NCBI GenBank assembly: GCA_937138475.1
Contig: CAKZPD010000016.1
Location: forward strand, 62,001 to 126,000
Length of the DNA: 64,000 bases
Direction: 5' to 3'
Origin: an uncultured Sulfitobacter sp.
GTDB taxonomy: Bacteria > Pseudomonadota > Alphaproteobacteria > Rhodobacterales > Rhodobacteraceae
Part shown: one piece after another, positions 25,397 through 34,009 of the stretch
Numbering within the stretch: the first letter of the stretch is position 1
How the letters are laid out: every line of letters begins with the position of its first letter
The notes under the pieces: model-generated
The model's database searches: none
Seen by the model: only the letters and a program-made list of their open reading frames with translations
Told to the model about the DNA's origin: nothing
Translations under genes and position numbers: made by a program

Positions 25397-25498
25397 TTAT
25401 TGTCCCACCCAAAGCATCAGCCCCACGACGCCAAAGGCGACCAGCAAAGCAATCATCGCGATGCGGCCTGACATTTTAGGATCTTTGGGGTCTGACAT
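25397..25498 (-). CDS. Small single-span membrane protein in the pyrimidine operon
   Basis: A 33-residue protein, MSDPKDPKMSGRIAMIALL then VAFGVVGLMLWVGQ. It has a charged N-terminus followed by one hydrophobic segment of about 20 residues. It has a good ribosome-binding site (CGGAGA, 7 nt before the ATG) and its stop is 2 nt from the pyrC-like start, so it is almost certainly translated with it. I know no function. Its size makes it easy to miss in automated annotation. Confidence 0.7.
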   Translation of the reverse strand: MSDPKDPKMSGRIAMIALLVAFGVVGLMLWVGQ

Positions 25499-25527
25499 AT
25501 TGTTCTCCGAATGCGTGTTGGGGATGG

Positions 25528-26058
25528 CTAGGCAAGCAGCCACCAAAGAATAAGCCCGGCAATGATGGCGCCCCCGACAACCCCTGACGCCAAGCGCCCG
25601 CCAAGGCGCGGCCCCAGGGCGGTTGGGGCATGGGCCGCGCGGGCCGCGGCCGGGGGCATGGCACCCGGCGCTTGGGGCGATGGTTCGGTCAGGGTGGCGA
25701 TATGGGTCAACCCCGACCCCAGCGCGAGCGCGGCCCCCCCCACCATCACCACCGAGGACGGCAGCAACAGCACAAAACCCTCAAGCTGTTCCAGACGCGC
25801 CTTGCTGGGGGCAAGGGCGCCTGTGTCAATATCATAGGCATCACGCAAATACCCCAAAAGACCCATATCCCCCAGATCGCGCAGATCAAACAATTCGGCG
25901 CGGGCCGTGTGCAGATGCGGCGCCCCCAACAGCTGGCGCGCCACATCCGCCGGCGGATAGCATTGCAACAGCGCCGACAGATCCTGCGGCGGGGAATTGA
26001 TGGCCAGCACATGCAGCTTGCCATATTCCCCCGGCGGGATATGCAGAACCTTGGCCAT
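25528..26058 (-). CDS. Conserved hypothetical protein between pyrB and pyrC, C-terminally anchored
   Basis: A 176-residue protein I do not recognise by function. It begins [24 protein letters not shown]. It has a hydrophobic stretch in the middle (VLLLPSSVVMVGGAALALGSGL), an Ala/Pro-rich linker, and a C-terminal transmembrane segment (GGRLASGVVGGAIIAGLILWWLLA) with almost nothing after it. This layout fits a tail-anchored protein. The ATG at 26058 overlaps the pyrB stop by one base (TGATG), and a GTG one codon earlier is also possible. Its place between pyrB and pyrC' hints at a role connected with pyrimidine synthesis or its membrane localisation, but that is inference. Confidence 0.7.
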   Translation of the reverse strand: MAKVLHIPPGEYGKLHVLAINSPPQDLSALLQCYPPADVARQLLGAPHLHTARAELFDLRDLGDMGLLGYLRDAYDIDTGALAPSKARLEQLEGFVLLLPSSVVMVGGAALALGSGLTHIATLTEPSPQAPGAMPPAAARAAHAPTALGPRLGGRLASGVVGGAIIAGLILWWLLA

Positions 26059-26993
26059 CACGCAGCGGCAGAGCGATTGCGCGCCAGCAGGTCCATCGCC
26101 GCCATGCGCACGGCCACACCCATTTCCACCTGGTCCTGAATAACGCTGCGGTTGATGTCATCGGCCAATGTGCCGTCGATTTCCACGCCGCGATTCATCG
26201 GGCCGGGGTGCATGACAATTGCATCGGGTCGCGCATGCGCCAGCTTGTCTGCATCCAGACCATAACGATGATAATATTCGCGCTCGGACGGGATAAACCC
26301 ACCGTCCATCCGCTCTTTTTGAAGGCGCAGCATCATCACCACATCAACATCTTGCAAGCCTTGGGTCATATCGTCAAAGACCTCGACCCCGAATTCGGCA
26401 ATGCCGGCGGGCATCAAGGTCGGTGGGCCGATCAGACGGATGCGGTTTTCCATCTTGCCAAGCAGCATAATATTCGACCGGGCCACCCGGCTGTGGGCAA
26501 TATCGCCGCAGATCGCCACCGACAGGCGATGCAAGCGCCCCTTGGCCCGGCGAATGGTCAGCGCATCCAACAGCGCCTGCGTCGGGTGTTCGTGGCGCCC
26601 GTCCCCGGCATTCAGCACCGCACAGTTGACCTTTTGCGCCAACAGATCAACCGCGCCTGATTGCGGGTGGCGAACCACCAACAGATCGGGGTGCATGGCG
26701 TTCAGCGTCATCGCCGTGTCGATCAAGGTTTCGCCCTTTTTGATCGACGAGGCCTGCATCGCCATGTTCATCACATCCGCCCCAAGGCGTTTGCCGGCGA
26801 TTTCAAAGCTGGCTTGGGTGCGCGTCGAGTTTTCAAAAAACATGTTGATCTGGGTCAGACCGGCCAAGGCGTCGCTGTGTTTGTGCGACTGCCGATTCAG
26901 ATCGACATAGCTATCGGCCAGATCCAACAGGGTGGTGATATCCGTGGCGCTGAGCTGTTCGATACCAAGCAGGTGGCGATGGGCGAATGTCAT
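26058..26993 (-). CDS. pyrB: Aspartate carbamoyltransferase catalytic subunit
   Basis: A 311-residue ATCase catalytic chain, which makes carbamoyl-aspartate in de novo pyrimidine synthesis. The carbamoyl-phosphate loop [20 protein letters not shown] (the STRT motif), the [12 protein letters not shown] segment and [13 protein letters not shown] are present. The ATG at 26993 is chosen because [14 protein letters not shown] is the family start. The extra upstream frame lacks similarity. No pyrI regulatory gene follows. Instead the operon continues with a hypothetical gene, a 33-codon gene and an inactive dihydroorotase, the arrangement expected for a PyrB/PyrC' complex. No attenuator is evident. 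Confidence 0.95.
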   Translation of the reverse strand: MTFAHRHLLGIEQLSATDITTLLDLADSYVDLNRQSHKHSDALAGLTQINMFFENSTRTQASFEIAGKRLGADVMNMAMQASSIKKGETLIDTAMTLNAMHPDLLVVRHPQSGAVDLLAQKVNCAVLNAGDGRHEHPTQALLDALTIRRAKGRLHRLSVAICGDIAHSRVARSNIMLLGKMENRIRLIGPPTLMPAGIAEFGVEVFDDMTQGLQDVDVVMMLRLQKERMDGGFIPSEREYYHRYGLDADKLAHARPDAIVMHPGPMNRGVEIDGTLADDINRSVIQDQVEMGVAVRMAAMDLLARNRSAAA

Positions 26994-27121
26994 AGGGAAA
27001 CCTTGCGCAATTTGCCACCTTATAGAAAGCGCACCGGCAACGGGCAAGCGCCCAAACGCAGCACAGGCGCCCCGGTGAACTAGCGGTTCAGTTTACCCGG
27101 CGCCTCGCTTAAGCTGAACGC

Positions 27122-27934
27122 ATGGAATCAGTCGAGTTTCATCACGCGCGCGCCCTGCTGGAATGGCAGGTCGAATTGGGGGCCACAGATGCGATCTGTG
27201 ACGCGCCTCTTGACCGCTATGAGGCGCCGGCAACCCTGCCTGCGGCGCCCGCCGCGCGCGGGGCCACCAAAGAGGCGGCGCGGGGGGCGGCAGATCAACG
27301 CAGCGGCCCGGTTGCTGCGCAGCCCAAGGATGCGCCCAGCCCTGTCGCGGCAGCGACAGCGGCCGCAGCGGCGGCGCAAACCCTTGAGGATCTGCGCGCA
27401 GCCATGGCCGGGTTCGACCCCTGCGAGCTGCGCCTTGGCGCCCGCAACATGGTGTTCAGCGCCGGCAAACCCGGCGCCAGCGTGATGATCGTCACCGAAA
27501 TGCCAAGCCGCGAAGAAGACCGCACCGGCGCCGCCTTTCCCGGCGAGACAGGTGCGATGCTGGACCTGATGTTCCAAGCCATCGGATTGGGCCGCACGCA
27601 AGAGCGCGGCGGGCTTTATATCGCCAATGTGCTGCCTTGGCGGGCACCCCAGGGCCGTGACCCCACCCAGCCCGAAATCGCAATGATGCGCCCGTTTCTT
27701 GAGCGTCACATCACCCTGGCCGATCCCAAGATCATTGTCGCCATGGGCAATATCAGCTGTGAAGCGCTGCTGGGGCAGCGCGGGATATCGCGGTTGCGCG
27801 GGCAATGGGGCACGGCTGTGTCGCGCCCGGTATTGCCGCTGTATCACCCGGCCTATGTGCGGCGTAATCCAGCGGTCAAACCTGCGGTTTGGCACGATTT
27901 ATTGTCTTTGCGGTCACGCCTGTCCGATGGTTAG
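27122..27934 (+). CDS. Uracil-DNA glycosylase family protein lacking the iron-sulphur cysteines
   Basis: A 270-residue protein. The N-terminal 90 residues are largely an Ala/Pro linker. The rest is a UDG-superfamily domain of the type 4/5 kind: VMIVTEMPSREEDRTGAAFPGETGAMLDLM corresponds to motif GEAPGxxED...PFVGxxGxxLD, VLPWRAPQGRDPTQPEI to the second conserved block, and LYHPAYVRRNP to the HPS/HPA block. The four Cys that hold a 4Fe-4S cluster in family 4 enzymes are mostly missing: only DPCELR remains, and the later positions are VLPWR and MMRPFLERHI. Activity on uracil is therefore uncertain. It overlaps the lysE gene by 8 bp. Confidence 0.75.
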   Translation: MESVEFHHARALLEWQVELGATDAICDAPLDRYEAPATLPAAPAARGATKEAARGAADQRSGPVAAQPKDAPSPVAAATAAAAAAQTLEDLRAAMAGFDPCELRLGARNMVFSAGKPGASVMIVTEMPSREEDRTGAAFPGETGAMLDLMFQAIGLGRTQERGGLYIANVLPWRAPQGRDPTQPEIAMMRPFLERHITLADPKIIVAMGNISCEALLGQRGISRLRGQWGTAVSRPVLPLYHPAYVRRNPAVKPAVWHDLLSLRSRLSDG

Positions 27935-28538
27935 CCTGATCACCCTGACCGCCTTTGTACCCGCAGCGCTGGCGCTGAACGTTACGCCGGGCGCAGATAT
28001 GATGTTTTGCCTGGGTCAGGGCCTGCGGTCTGGGCCGGGGGCCGCCTGGGCCGCCAGCGCCGGGATCGCAGTCGGGGCGATGGTCCACGGGGCCATTGCC
28101 GGCGCCGGAGTGGGCGCCCTGATCGCCAGCCTGCCCGGCAGCTTTGAAATAATCAGGTGGATCGGCGTGGCGTATTTGCTTTGGCTCGCGGTGCAGACGA
28201 TCACATCGCGCACTTCCCCTGCCGCCGCCCCCAAATCCGCCGCACGCCATGCCTTTCGCGCCGGCTTGATGGTGAATTTAAGCAACCCCAAGGTCATTTT
28301 GTTCGTCTTGGCCTTTGTGCCACAGTTTGTGAACCCACAGGCCGGATCGGTTCTGGGACAGTTCCTGATCTTTGGTGCGGTTCTGGCCCTTGGCGGCTTT
28401 GTCGTGAACGGCATGGTCGGCGTCTTTGCCGGCCGGCTAAGCGCCCGGCTGGTGGGCGCGGCTGGCCCGCTGGGCTGGATCACCGGCGGCATTTATACAA
28501 CGCTGGCCCTGCGGCTGGCCCTGATGGAGCGTGGATAA
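27927..28538 (+). CDS. LysE family amino-acid exporter
   Basis: A 203-residue inner-membrane protein with about six hydrophobic segments, from the LysE/RhtB superfamily (PF01810). The family signature is ALNVTPGADMMFCLGQGLRSGPGAAWAASAGIAVGAMVHG, and the second half has AGLMVNLSNPKVILFVLAFVPQFV. Length is normal. The substrate (an amino acid or small analogue) cannot be told from the sequence. The start overlaps the UDG-like gene by 8 bp, and moaB follows after 2 bp, so these form one transcript. Confidence 0.88.
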   Translation: MVSLITLTAFVPAALALNVTPGADMMFCLGQGLRSGPGAAWAASAGIAVGAMVHGAIAGAGVGALIASLPGSFEIIRWIGVAYLLWLAVQTITSRTSPAAAPKSAARHAFRAGLMVNLSNPKVILFVLAFVPQFVNPQAGSVLGQFLIFGAVLALGGFVVNGMVGVFAGRLSARLVGAAGPLGWITGGIYTTLALRLALMERG

Positions 28539-28540
28539 CC

Positions 28541-29086
28541 ATGGTGAACCGCCTGGATGACAGCAAACCCTTTGTGCCGGTCCGCATCGCCGTCTTGACT
28601 GTCTCGGACAGCCGCGACATGGCCCAGGACAAATCGGGTGACATCCTGCAAGCACGGCTGACCGCCGCAGGGCATGTTTTGGCCGATCGCAAGATCATCC
28701 GCGACGAACGTGACCAGATCGCCGCCCAACTGAGGGCCTGGTGCGCCGCCCCCGAGGTAGACGTGATCCTGTCCACCGGGGGAACCGGGCTGACCGGGCG
28801 TGATGTCACGGTCGAGGCGCACCGCGATGTCTATGAAAAGGAAATCGACGCCTTTGGCACGGTGTTTACCATCGTGTCGATGAACAAGATCGGCACCAGC
28901 GCCGTCCAAAGCCGTGCCACCGCCGGGGTTGCGCAGGGCACCTATCTGTTTGCCTTGCCGGGCAGCCCTGGCGCCTGCAAGGATGCTTGGGATGAAATAC
29001 TCGTCAAACAGCTCGATTTTCGCCACGCGCCTTGCAACTTTGTAGAGATCATGCCGCGATTGGACGAACACTTGCGACGAAAATAG
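28541..29086 (+). CDS. moaB: Molybdenum cofactor biosynthesis protein MoaB
   Basis: A 181-residue MoaB/Mog-type protein that adenylates molybdopterin during molybdenum cofactor synthesis. The motif ILSTGGTGLTGRDVTVEAH (residues about 75-93), FTIVSMNKIGTSAVQSRATAGV and LFALPGSPGACKDAWDEIL are intact. The start ATG at 28541 was taken because MVNRLDDSKPFVPVRIAVLTVSDSR is the family start. It is 2 bp from lysE. The other moco genes in the window (fdhD, mobA, mobB, moeA) lie 12 kb away. Confidence 0.92.
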   Translation: MVNRLDDSKPFVPVRIAVLTVSDSRDMAQDKSGDILQARLTAAGHVLADRKIIRDERDQIAAQLRAWCAAPEVDVILSTGGTGLTGRDVTVEAHRDVYEKEIDAFGTVFTIVSMNKIGTSAVQSRATAGVAQGTYLFALPGSPGACKDAWDEILVKQLDFRHAPCNFVEIMPRLDEHLRRK

Positions 29087-29165
29087 CATAGGTCTGCGTT
29101 TAACAGGCAGGATTGGAAACGCGGCCGCGTGGACCTATGTCAAACCTAACGACGGAAAAACAACC

Positions 29166-30620
29166 ATGCGATTTTTGCGCCAAACTGTGATCGGGTTCGT
29201 GCTGGCGGCGGTGACGCTGGCCCTGTTGGCCTTGGCGGCGCAAACAGTGGGATCGGCGATCCAGACGCGCATGTCCAAGGACCGCACGCCCCCGCCCACC
29301 CGCGAACGGGTATTTGCCGTGAACGTTGTCACCGCGCAGGCCGGGCGGACCCACCCCGTTCTGGAAACCTTTGGGGAAATCCAATCGCGACGCCGGCTTG
29401 AACTGCGCGCCGCCATCAGCGGGCGGGTCATCTGGCTTGCCGACAGCTTTCAAGATGGTGGGGCCGTCCGCAAGGGTGATGTTCTGGTGCGGATTGACCC
29501 GTCAGACGCCCAGGCGGTTGTGGATCGCCTGCAAGCCGACCTGGCCGATGCACGATCCGAACAACGCGACGCGGCGCGCGGTTTGACCCTGGCACAGGAT
29601 GAAAGCGCCGCAGCCGATGAACAGGCCGATCTGCGCGGGCGCGCCCATCAACGGCAGATTGATCTGCAAACCCGCGGCGTCGGCACCGCAGCTGCGGTGG
29701 AAACCGCCGAGCTGGCGGCCTCGGCGGCGCGGGCGCAGGTGTTGGCCCGCCGCCAAGCCGTGGCCCAGGCCCAGGCCCGCATCGACCAAGCGGCAACCCG
29801 GCTGACCCGCACCCAGATCGCCCTGGCCGAGGCCCAGCGCAAATTGGACGACACGACCCTGATCGCGCCGTTCAGCGGCACGCTGGGCGCCACCAATGTG
29901 GTGGAAGGACGTCTGGTTTCAATGAACGAACGTCTGGCAGAGCTGATCGACCCGAATGATCTTGAGGTCTCGTTCCGGGTGTCGACCGCCCAATACGTGC
30001 GTTTTCTGGACAGCCTGGGCCAGGTGATGCGCGCCCCGATCAACGTGACATTGGATGTCGCCGGTCTGGACCTGACGGCAGACGGCACCATCACGCGCGC
30101 CAGCGCCGGAACCGGCGACGGCCAAACCGGGCGGGTGATCTTTGCGACCCTGGCCAAGCCGATCGGCTTTAAAACAGGCGATTTCGTCACCGTGCGCGTG
30201 ACCGAGCCCCCCCTTGAGAACGTTGTGCGTTTGCCATCGGCCGCGATGGATGCGGCACAGGATGTTCTGGTGCTGGGCGCAGAGGACAGGCTGGAGGCGA
30301 TCCGCGTCACATTGATTCGCCGCCAGGGCGATGACGTTTTGGTTCGCAGTCCGCTACTGGAGGGGCGCGACGTGGTGCAGGCGCGGTCGCCCCTGCTGGG
30401 GGCTGGCATTGCCGTCAAGCCGCTGCGCGCCGGGCAACCCACCGCAACCGCCCCGGCCATGGTCGAACTAAGCGCGGAACGCCGCGCCCGCCTTGTCGCC
30501 TTTGTCAAAGACAACGCCTTTATGCCGCAAGAGGCCAAGGATCGCGTGTTGGCAAAATTGTCAGAACCGCAAGTGCCGCTGAAAATGGTTGAGCGCATCG
30601 AAAGCCGGATGGGGGGGTAA
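29166..30620 (+). CDS. RND efflux periplasmic adaptor subunit (membrane fusion protein)
   Basis: A 484-residue HlyD/AcrA-type adaptor. One N-terminal membrane anchor (residues about 7-28) is followed by a lipoyl-half (AISGRVIWLADSFQDGGAVRKGDVLVRIDP), a long alpha-helical hairpin (about residues 115-215, rich in Ala, Gln and Arg), the second lipoyl half (DTTLIAPFSGTLGATNVVEGRLV) and beta-barrel and proximal domains. It ends 5 bp before the RND permease gene. It should connect the permease to an outer-membrane channel that is not encoded here. Substrate unknown. Confidence 0.9.
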   Translation: MRFLRQTVIGFVLAAVTLALLALAAQTVGSAIQTRMSKDRTPPPTRERVFAVNVVTAQAGRTHPVLETFGEIQSRRRLELRAAISGRVIWLADSFQDGGAVRKGDVLVRIDPSDAQAVVDRLQADLADARSEQRDAARGLTLAQDESAAADEQADLRGRAHQRQIDLQTRGVGTAAAVETAELAASAARAQVLARRQAVAQAQARIDQAATRLTRTQIALAEAQRKLDDTTLIAPFSGTLGATNVVEGRLVSMNERLAELIDPNDLEVSFRVSTAQYVRFLDSLGQVMRAPINVTLDVAGLDLTADGTITRASAGTGDGQTGRVIFATLAKPIGFKTGDFVTVRVTEPPLENVVRLPSAAMDAAQDVLVLGAEDRLEAIRVTLIRRQGDDVLVRSPLLEGRDVVQARSPLLGAGIAVKPLRAGQPTATAPAMVELSAERRARLVAFVKDNAFMPQEAKDRVLAKLSEPQVPLKMVERIESRMGG

Positions 30621-30625
30621 TCCGC

Positions 30626-33600
30626 ATGGCCCGCAAGATACCCGGACCGGCAGGGGGGCTGTTGTCCTATTTTACCCGCCACAAAACGGCGGCAAACCTG
30701 TTGCTGTTGGTTTTGTTGTTGGCTGGGTTCGCCGCGATTCCGAATATGCGGGCGCAGTTTTTTCCAGATGTGATTTTGGAGAACGTCACCGTCTCTACCC
30801 AATGGCAAGGCGCCGGCGCCGAGGACGTGGACGCCGCGATTGTTCAGGTTCTGGAACCTGTCTTGCTGGCGGTTGAGGGGGTTGAAAGCTCGACCTCGAC
30901 CTCGCGCGAGGGGCGCGGGGTGATCACCCTTGAATTCGAACCCGGCTGGGACATGACCCGCGCCGCGGATGATGTGCAAGGCGCCGTCGATACGATCACC
31001 GAACTGCCCGACGAAGCAGAAGACCCGCAGGTGCGCCGCGGCGTTTGGCGCGACCGGGTGACCGATGTGGTCATCACCGGGCCAATCAGCCCCCAGCAAT
31101 TGGGCCGGTTTGCCGATGAATTCGTAACCCGGTTGTTTGCCGCCGGGGTAACACGGGCAACCATCCAGGGTGTCGCGGCGCCGCAGATGCTGGTCGAGGT
31201 GCCATCCGCCAAGCTGATAGCCCATGACGTGACCATGGCGCAGATTGCCGCTGCAATTGCCGCAGAAACCGATGCCGACCCGGCGGGCGATGTGCAAGGG
31301 GCGAACGCCCGTGTGCGCACGGGGGTCGAAAAACGATCGGCCAGCCAGATTGCCGATATCGTCTTGCGGTCAAACCCGGATGGATCCTCGCTCAAGATCC
31401 GGGATGTGGCGCAAATATTCCGCCAAGGCAGCGACCGCGAGCGCAGCTTTTTCGTTGGGCAAGATCCTGCGATTTCCATACGGGTCGATCGGTCGGACAA
31501 AGGCGATGCCATCGCCATTCAGCATCAGGTTGAAACCGTGGCCGAGGCCCTTGCCGCGACCTTGCCGCCCACCGTCCGGATAGAGCTGATCCGAACCCGC
31601 GCCGAGGCAATCACCGGGCGTCTGAATATCTTGCTGGACAATGGGCTTGTCGGGTTGGGGTTGGTGGTTATGCTGCTGTTCTTGTTCCTGAATGCGCGCA
31701 CCGCATTTTGGGTGGCCGCCGGGATCCCGGTGGCGATGATGGCCGCCATTGCGCTGATGTATCTGGGCGGGTTGACGATCAACATGGTGTCGCTGTTCGG
31801 CCTGATCATCACCCTTGGCATTGTGGTCGATGACGCCATCGTCGTGGGCGAACACGCCGACCACCGCGCCCGCAACCTTGGCGAAGCCCCGGTCGTGGCC
31901 GCCGAAACCGCAGCCCGACGCATGGCCATGCCGGTATTTGCCGCGACCTTGACCACCATCATCGCCTTCATGGCCCTTGTGGTGGTTGGCGGGCGGTTCG
32001 GTGATTTGATCCGCGACATCCCCTTCACGGTGATTGTGGTTCTTGCCGCTTCGCTGGTCGAATGTTTCTTGATCCTGCCCAATCATATGGCCCATTCCTT
32101 GGCGGCCGGGGCAAGGCAAAGCTGGTATGATTGGCCCAGCCGGCAGGTCAATCGCGGCTTTTTGTGGCTGCGGGAACGCCTGTTCAAACCGTTCATCGCC
32201 GGGGTGATCACCGCCCGATACCCGGTCGTGGCGCTGACGGTGCTGATCTTGGCATCGCAGGTTGCGCTTTTTATCAAAGGGGATGTGCAGTGGCGGTTCT
32301 TTAACGCGCCCGAGCGCGGCTCGGTCACCGGGAATTTCGCGATGCTCGAGGGCGCAACCCGCGCCGACACCCTTGCAATGATGCAAGAGCTGCAACGCGC
32401 CACCGAGGCAACAGGCAAAGCCTACCAAGACCGTTTTGGCACCAATCCATTGGATTACGTCATGGCCGAAATCGGCGGGAACGCCGGTTGGGGGCTGGCC
32501 GGGGCAGACACCAAAGACCCTGACCTTTTGGGGGGGATCTCAATTGAGTTGATCGACGCGGATCTGCGCCCCTATTCCAGCTTTGCTTTTGTCGCCGAAC
32601 TGCAAGATGCCGTGGAAAATCATCCGCTGGCCGAAACCGTGTCGTTTCGCGGCTGGCGGTCCGGTCCGGGCGGCGATGCCCTTTCGGTCCAGTTTTTTGG
32701 CGCCAGCACGACCACCCTCAAGGCGGCCTCGCAGGATTTGCAGACCGCGCTTGCCCAATACCCCGAAGTCAGCGCCGTGCAAGACAATATGGCCTATGAC
32801 AAAGAAGAGCTGATCCTGGATCTGACCCCGCAAGGTCAAGCGCTTGGCTTTACCATTGATACGCTGGGGCGCGCGCTGCGCGACCGTTTGAACGGGATCG
32901 AAGCCGCCAGTTTTCCCGATGGCCCCCGCAGCGCCACAATCCGCGTTGAATTGCCAAAGGGGGAACTGACCGCCGATTTTCTGGACCGCACCCAAATGCG
33001 CACCCCCGGCGGGCGCTATGTGCCCCTGGCCGATATCGTCAGCGTCGAGCGCCGCATCGGTTTCAGCACCGTGCGGCGCGAGAATGGCATAAGGCTGGTG
33101 TCCGTGACCGGCGACATTTCCGAAGACGACCCAGCGCGGGCCAGCCAAATCCAAAGTCTGTTACAAAGCGAAATCCTGCCGCGCATCGCCTCTGAACGTC
33201 AGGTCGAATGGCGTCTGGCCGGTTTGGCCGAACAAGAGAACGCATTTCTGAACGACAGCCTGGTCGGCTTTGTCCTGTGTCTGGCCGGGATTTTCCTGGT
33301 GCTGGCTTGGGTGTTCAGCAGTTGGACGCGCCCGCTTCTGGTGATGGCGATCATACCGTTTGGTTTGGTCGGGGCGATCTATGGGCATGCCCTTTGGGAT
33401 GTCCCGCTTAGTATGTTTAGCGTGGTCGGTTTGTTGGGTATGACCGGGATCATCATCAACGATTCGATTGTGCTGGTGACGACCATCGACGAATACGCCC
33501 AGGAACGTGGCCTGTTGCCGTCCATTGTTGATGGCGCAGCGGACCGCTTGCGCCCGGTGATGCTGACAACCCTGACAACGGTCCTGGGCATGACACCTTT

Positions 33601-34009
33601 GCTGTATGAACAAAGCCAACAGGCGCAGTTCTTGAAGCCCACGGTCATCACATTGGTCTATGGGCTGGGATTTGGCATGGTGCTGGTTCTGGTTGTGGTG
33701 CCGGCGCTGATGGCCATGCAGCAAGACATCGCCCGCCACATCAGCGCCATGCAGCGGGCGCTGCGGGCACCGGTCGCCGGTCTGCGCTGGGGGATGCGGG
33801 CCCTTTGGGCGATTGTGCTGATATGGGGGGGGCTGACCCTGGCGCCGGCATTGCTGCAAGGCGCCCTGCCCGCGCCGGTGGTCCGGCTGTTTCCGGCCAT
33901 GGCCCAATGGCCGGCCGAAATCGCGGGTGCGGGGATATTTTTGGGCGGGGCAAGCGCTGCGGCGTTGGTGTTCTATGGGCTGGGCAGCGCCGCGTTGCGG
34001 CGGCGTTAA
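30626..34009 (+). CDS. RND efflux transporter permease
   Basis: A 1127-residue inner-membrane proton-driven pump of the AcrB/MexF type. TM1 is LLLLVLLLAGFAAIP, followed by the porter loop. The TM4 proton-relay region is FGLIITLGIVVDDAIVVGEHADHRA and includes the conserved DD pair. The second half repeats the layout with TM7-12 (VGFVLCLAGIFLVLAWVFSSW; GMTGIIINDSIVLVTTIDE). About 12 hydrophobic segments and two large periplasmic loops are present, with an extra membrane pair at the C-terminus. It is 5 bp after its adaptor gene and overlaps the convergent DsbD-like gene by 4 bp. Substrates unknown. Confidence 0.93.
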   Translation: MARKIPGPAGGLLSYFTRHKTAANLLLLVLLLAGFAAIPNMRAQFFPDVILENVTVSTQWQGAGAEDVDAAIVQVLEPVLLAVEGVESSTSTSREGRGVITLEFEPGWDMTRAADDVQGAVDTITELPDEAEDPQVRRGVWRDRVTDVVITGPISPQQLGRFADEFVTRLFAAGVTRATIQGVAAPQMLVEVPSAKLIAHDVTMAQIAAAIAAETDADPAGDVQGANARVRTGVEKRSASQIADIVLRSNPDGSSLKIRDVAQIFRQGSDRERSFFVGQDPAISIRVDRSDKGDAIAIQHQVETVAEALAATLPPTVRIELIRTRAEAITGRLNILLDNGLVGLGLVVMLLFLFLNARTAFWVAAGIPVAMMAAIALMYLGGLTINMVSLFGLIITLGIVVDDAIVVGEHADHRARNLGEAPVVAAETAARRMAMPVFAATLTTIIAFMALVVVGGRFGDLIRDIPFTVIVVLAASLVECFLILPNHMAHSLAAGARQSWYDWPSRQVNRGFLWLRERLFKPFIAGVITARYPVVALTVLILASQVALFIKGDVQWRFFNAPERGSVTGNFAMLEGATRADTLAMMQELQRATEATGKAYQDRFGTNPLDYVMAEIGGNAGWGLAGADTKDPDLLGGISIELIDADLRPYSSFAFVAELQDAVENHPLAETVSFRGWRSGPGGDALSVQFFGASTTTLKAASQDLQTALAQYPEVSAVQDNMAYDKEELILDLTPQGQALGFTIDTLGRALRDRLNGIEAASFPDGPRSATIRVELPKGELTADFLDRTQMRTPGGRYVPLADIVSVERRIGFSTVRRENGIRLVSVTGDISEDDPARASQIQSLLQSEILPRIASERQVEWRLAGLAEQENAFLNDSLVGFVLCLAGIFLVLAWVFSSWTRPLLVMAIIPFGLVGAIYGHALWDVPLSMFSVVGLLGMTGIIINDSIVLVTTIDEYAQERGLLPSIVDGAADRLRPVMLTTLTTVLGMTPLLYEQSQQAQFLKPTVITLVYGLGFGMVLVLVVVPALMAMQQDIARHISAMQRALRAPVAGLRWGMRALWAIVLIWGGLTLAPALLQGALPAPVVRLFPAMAQWPAEIAGAGIFLGGASAAALVFYGLGSAALRRR

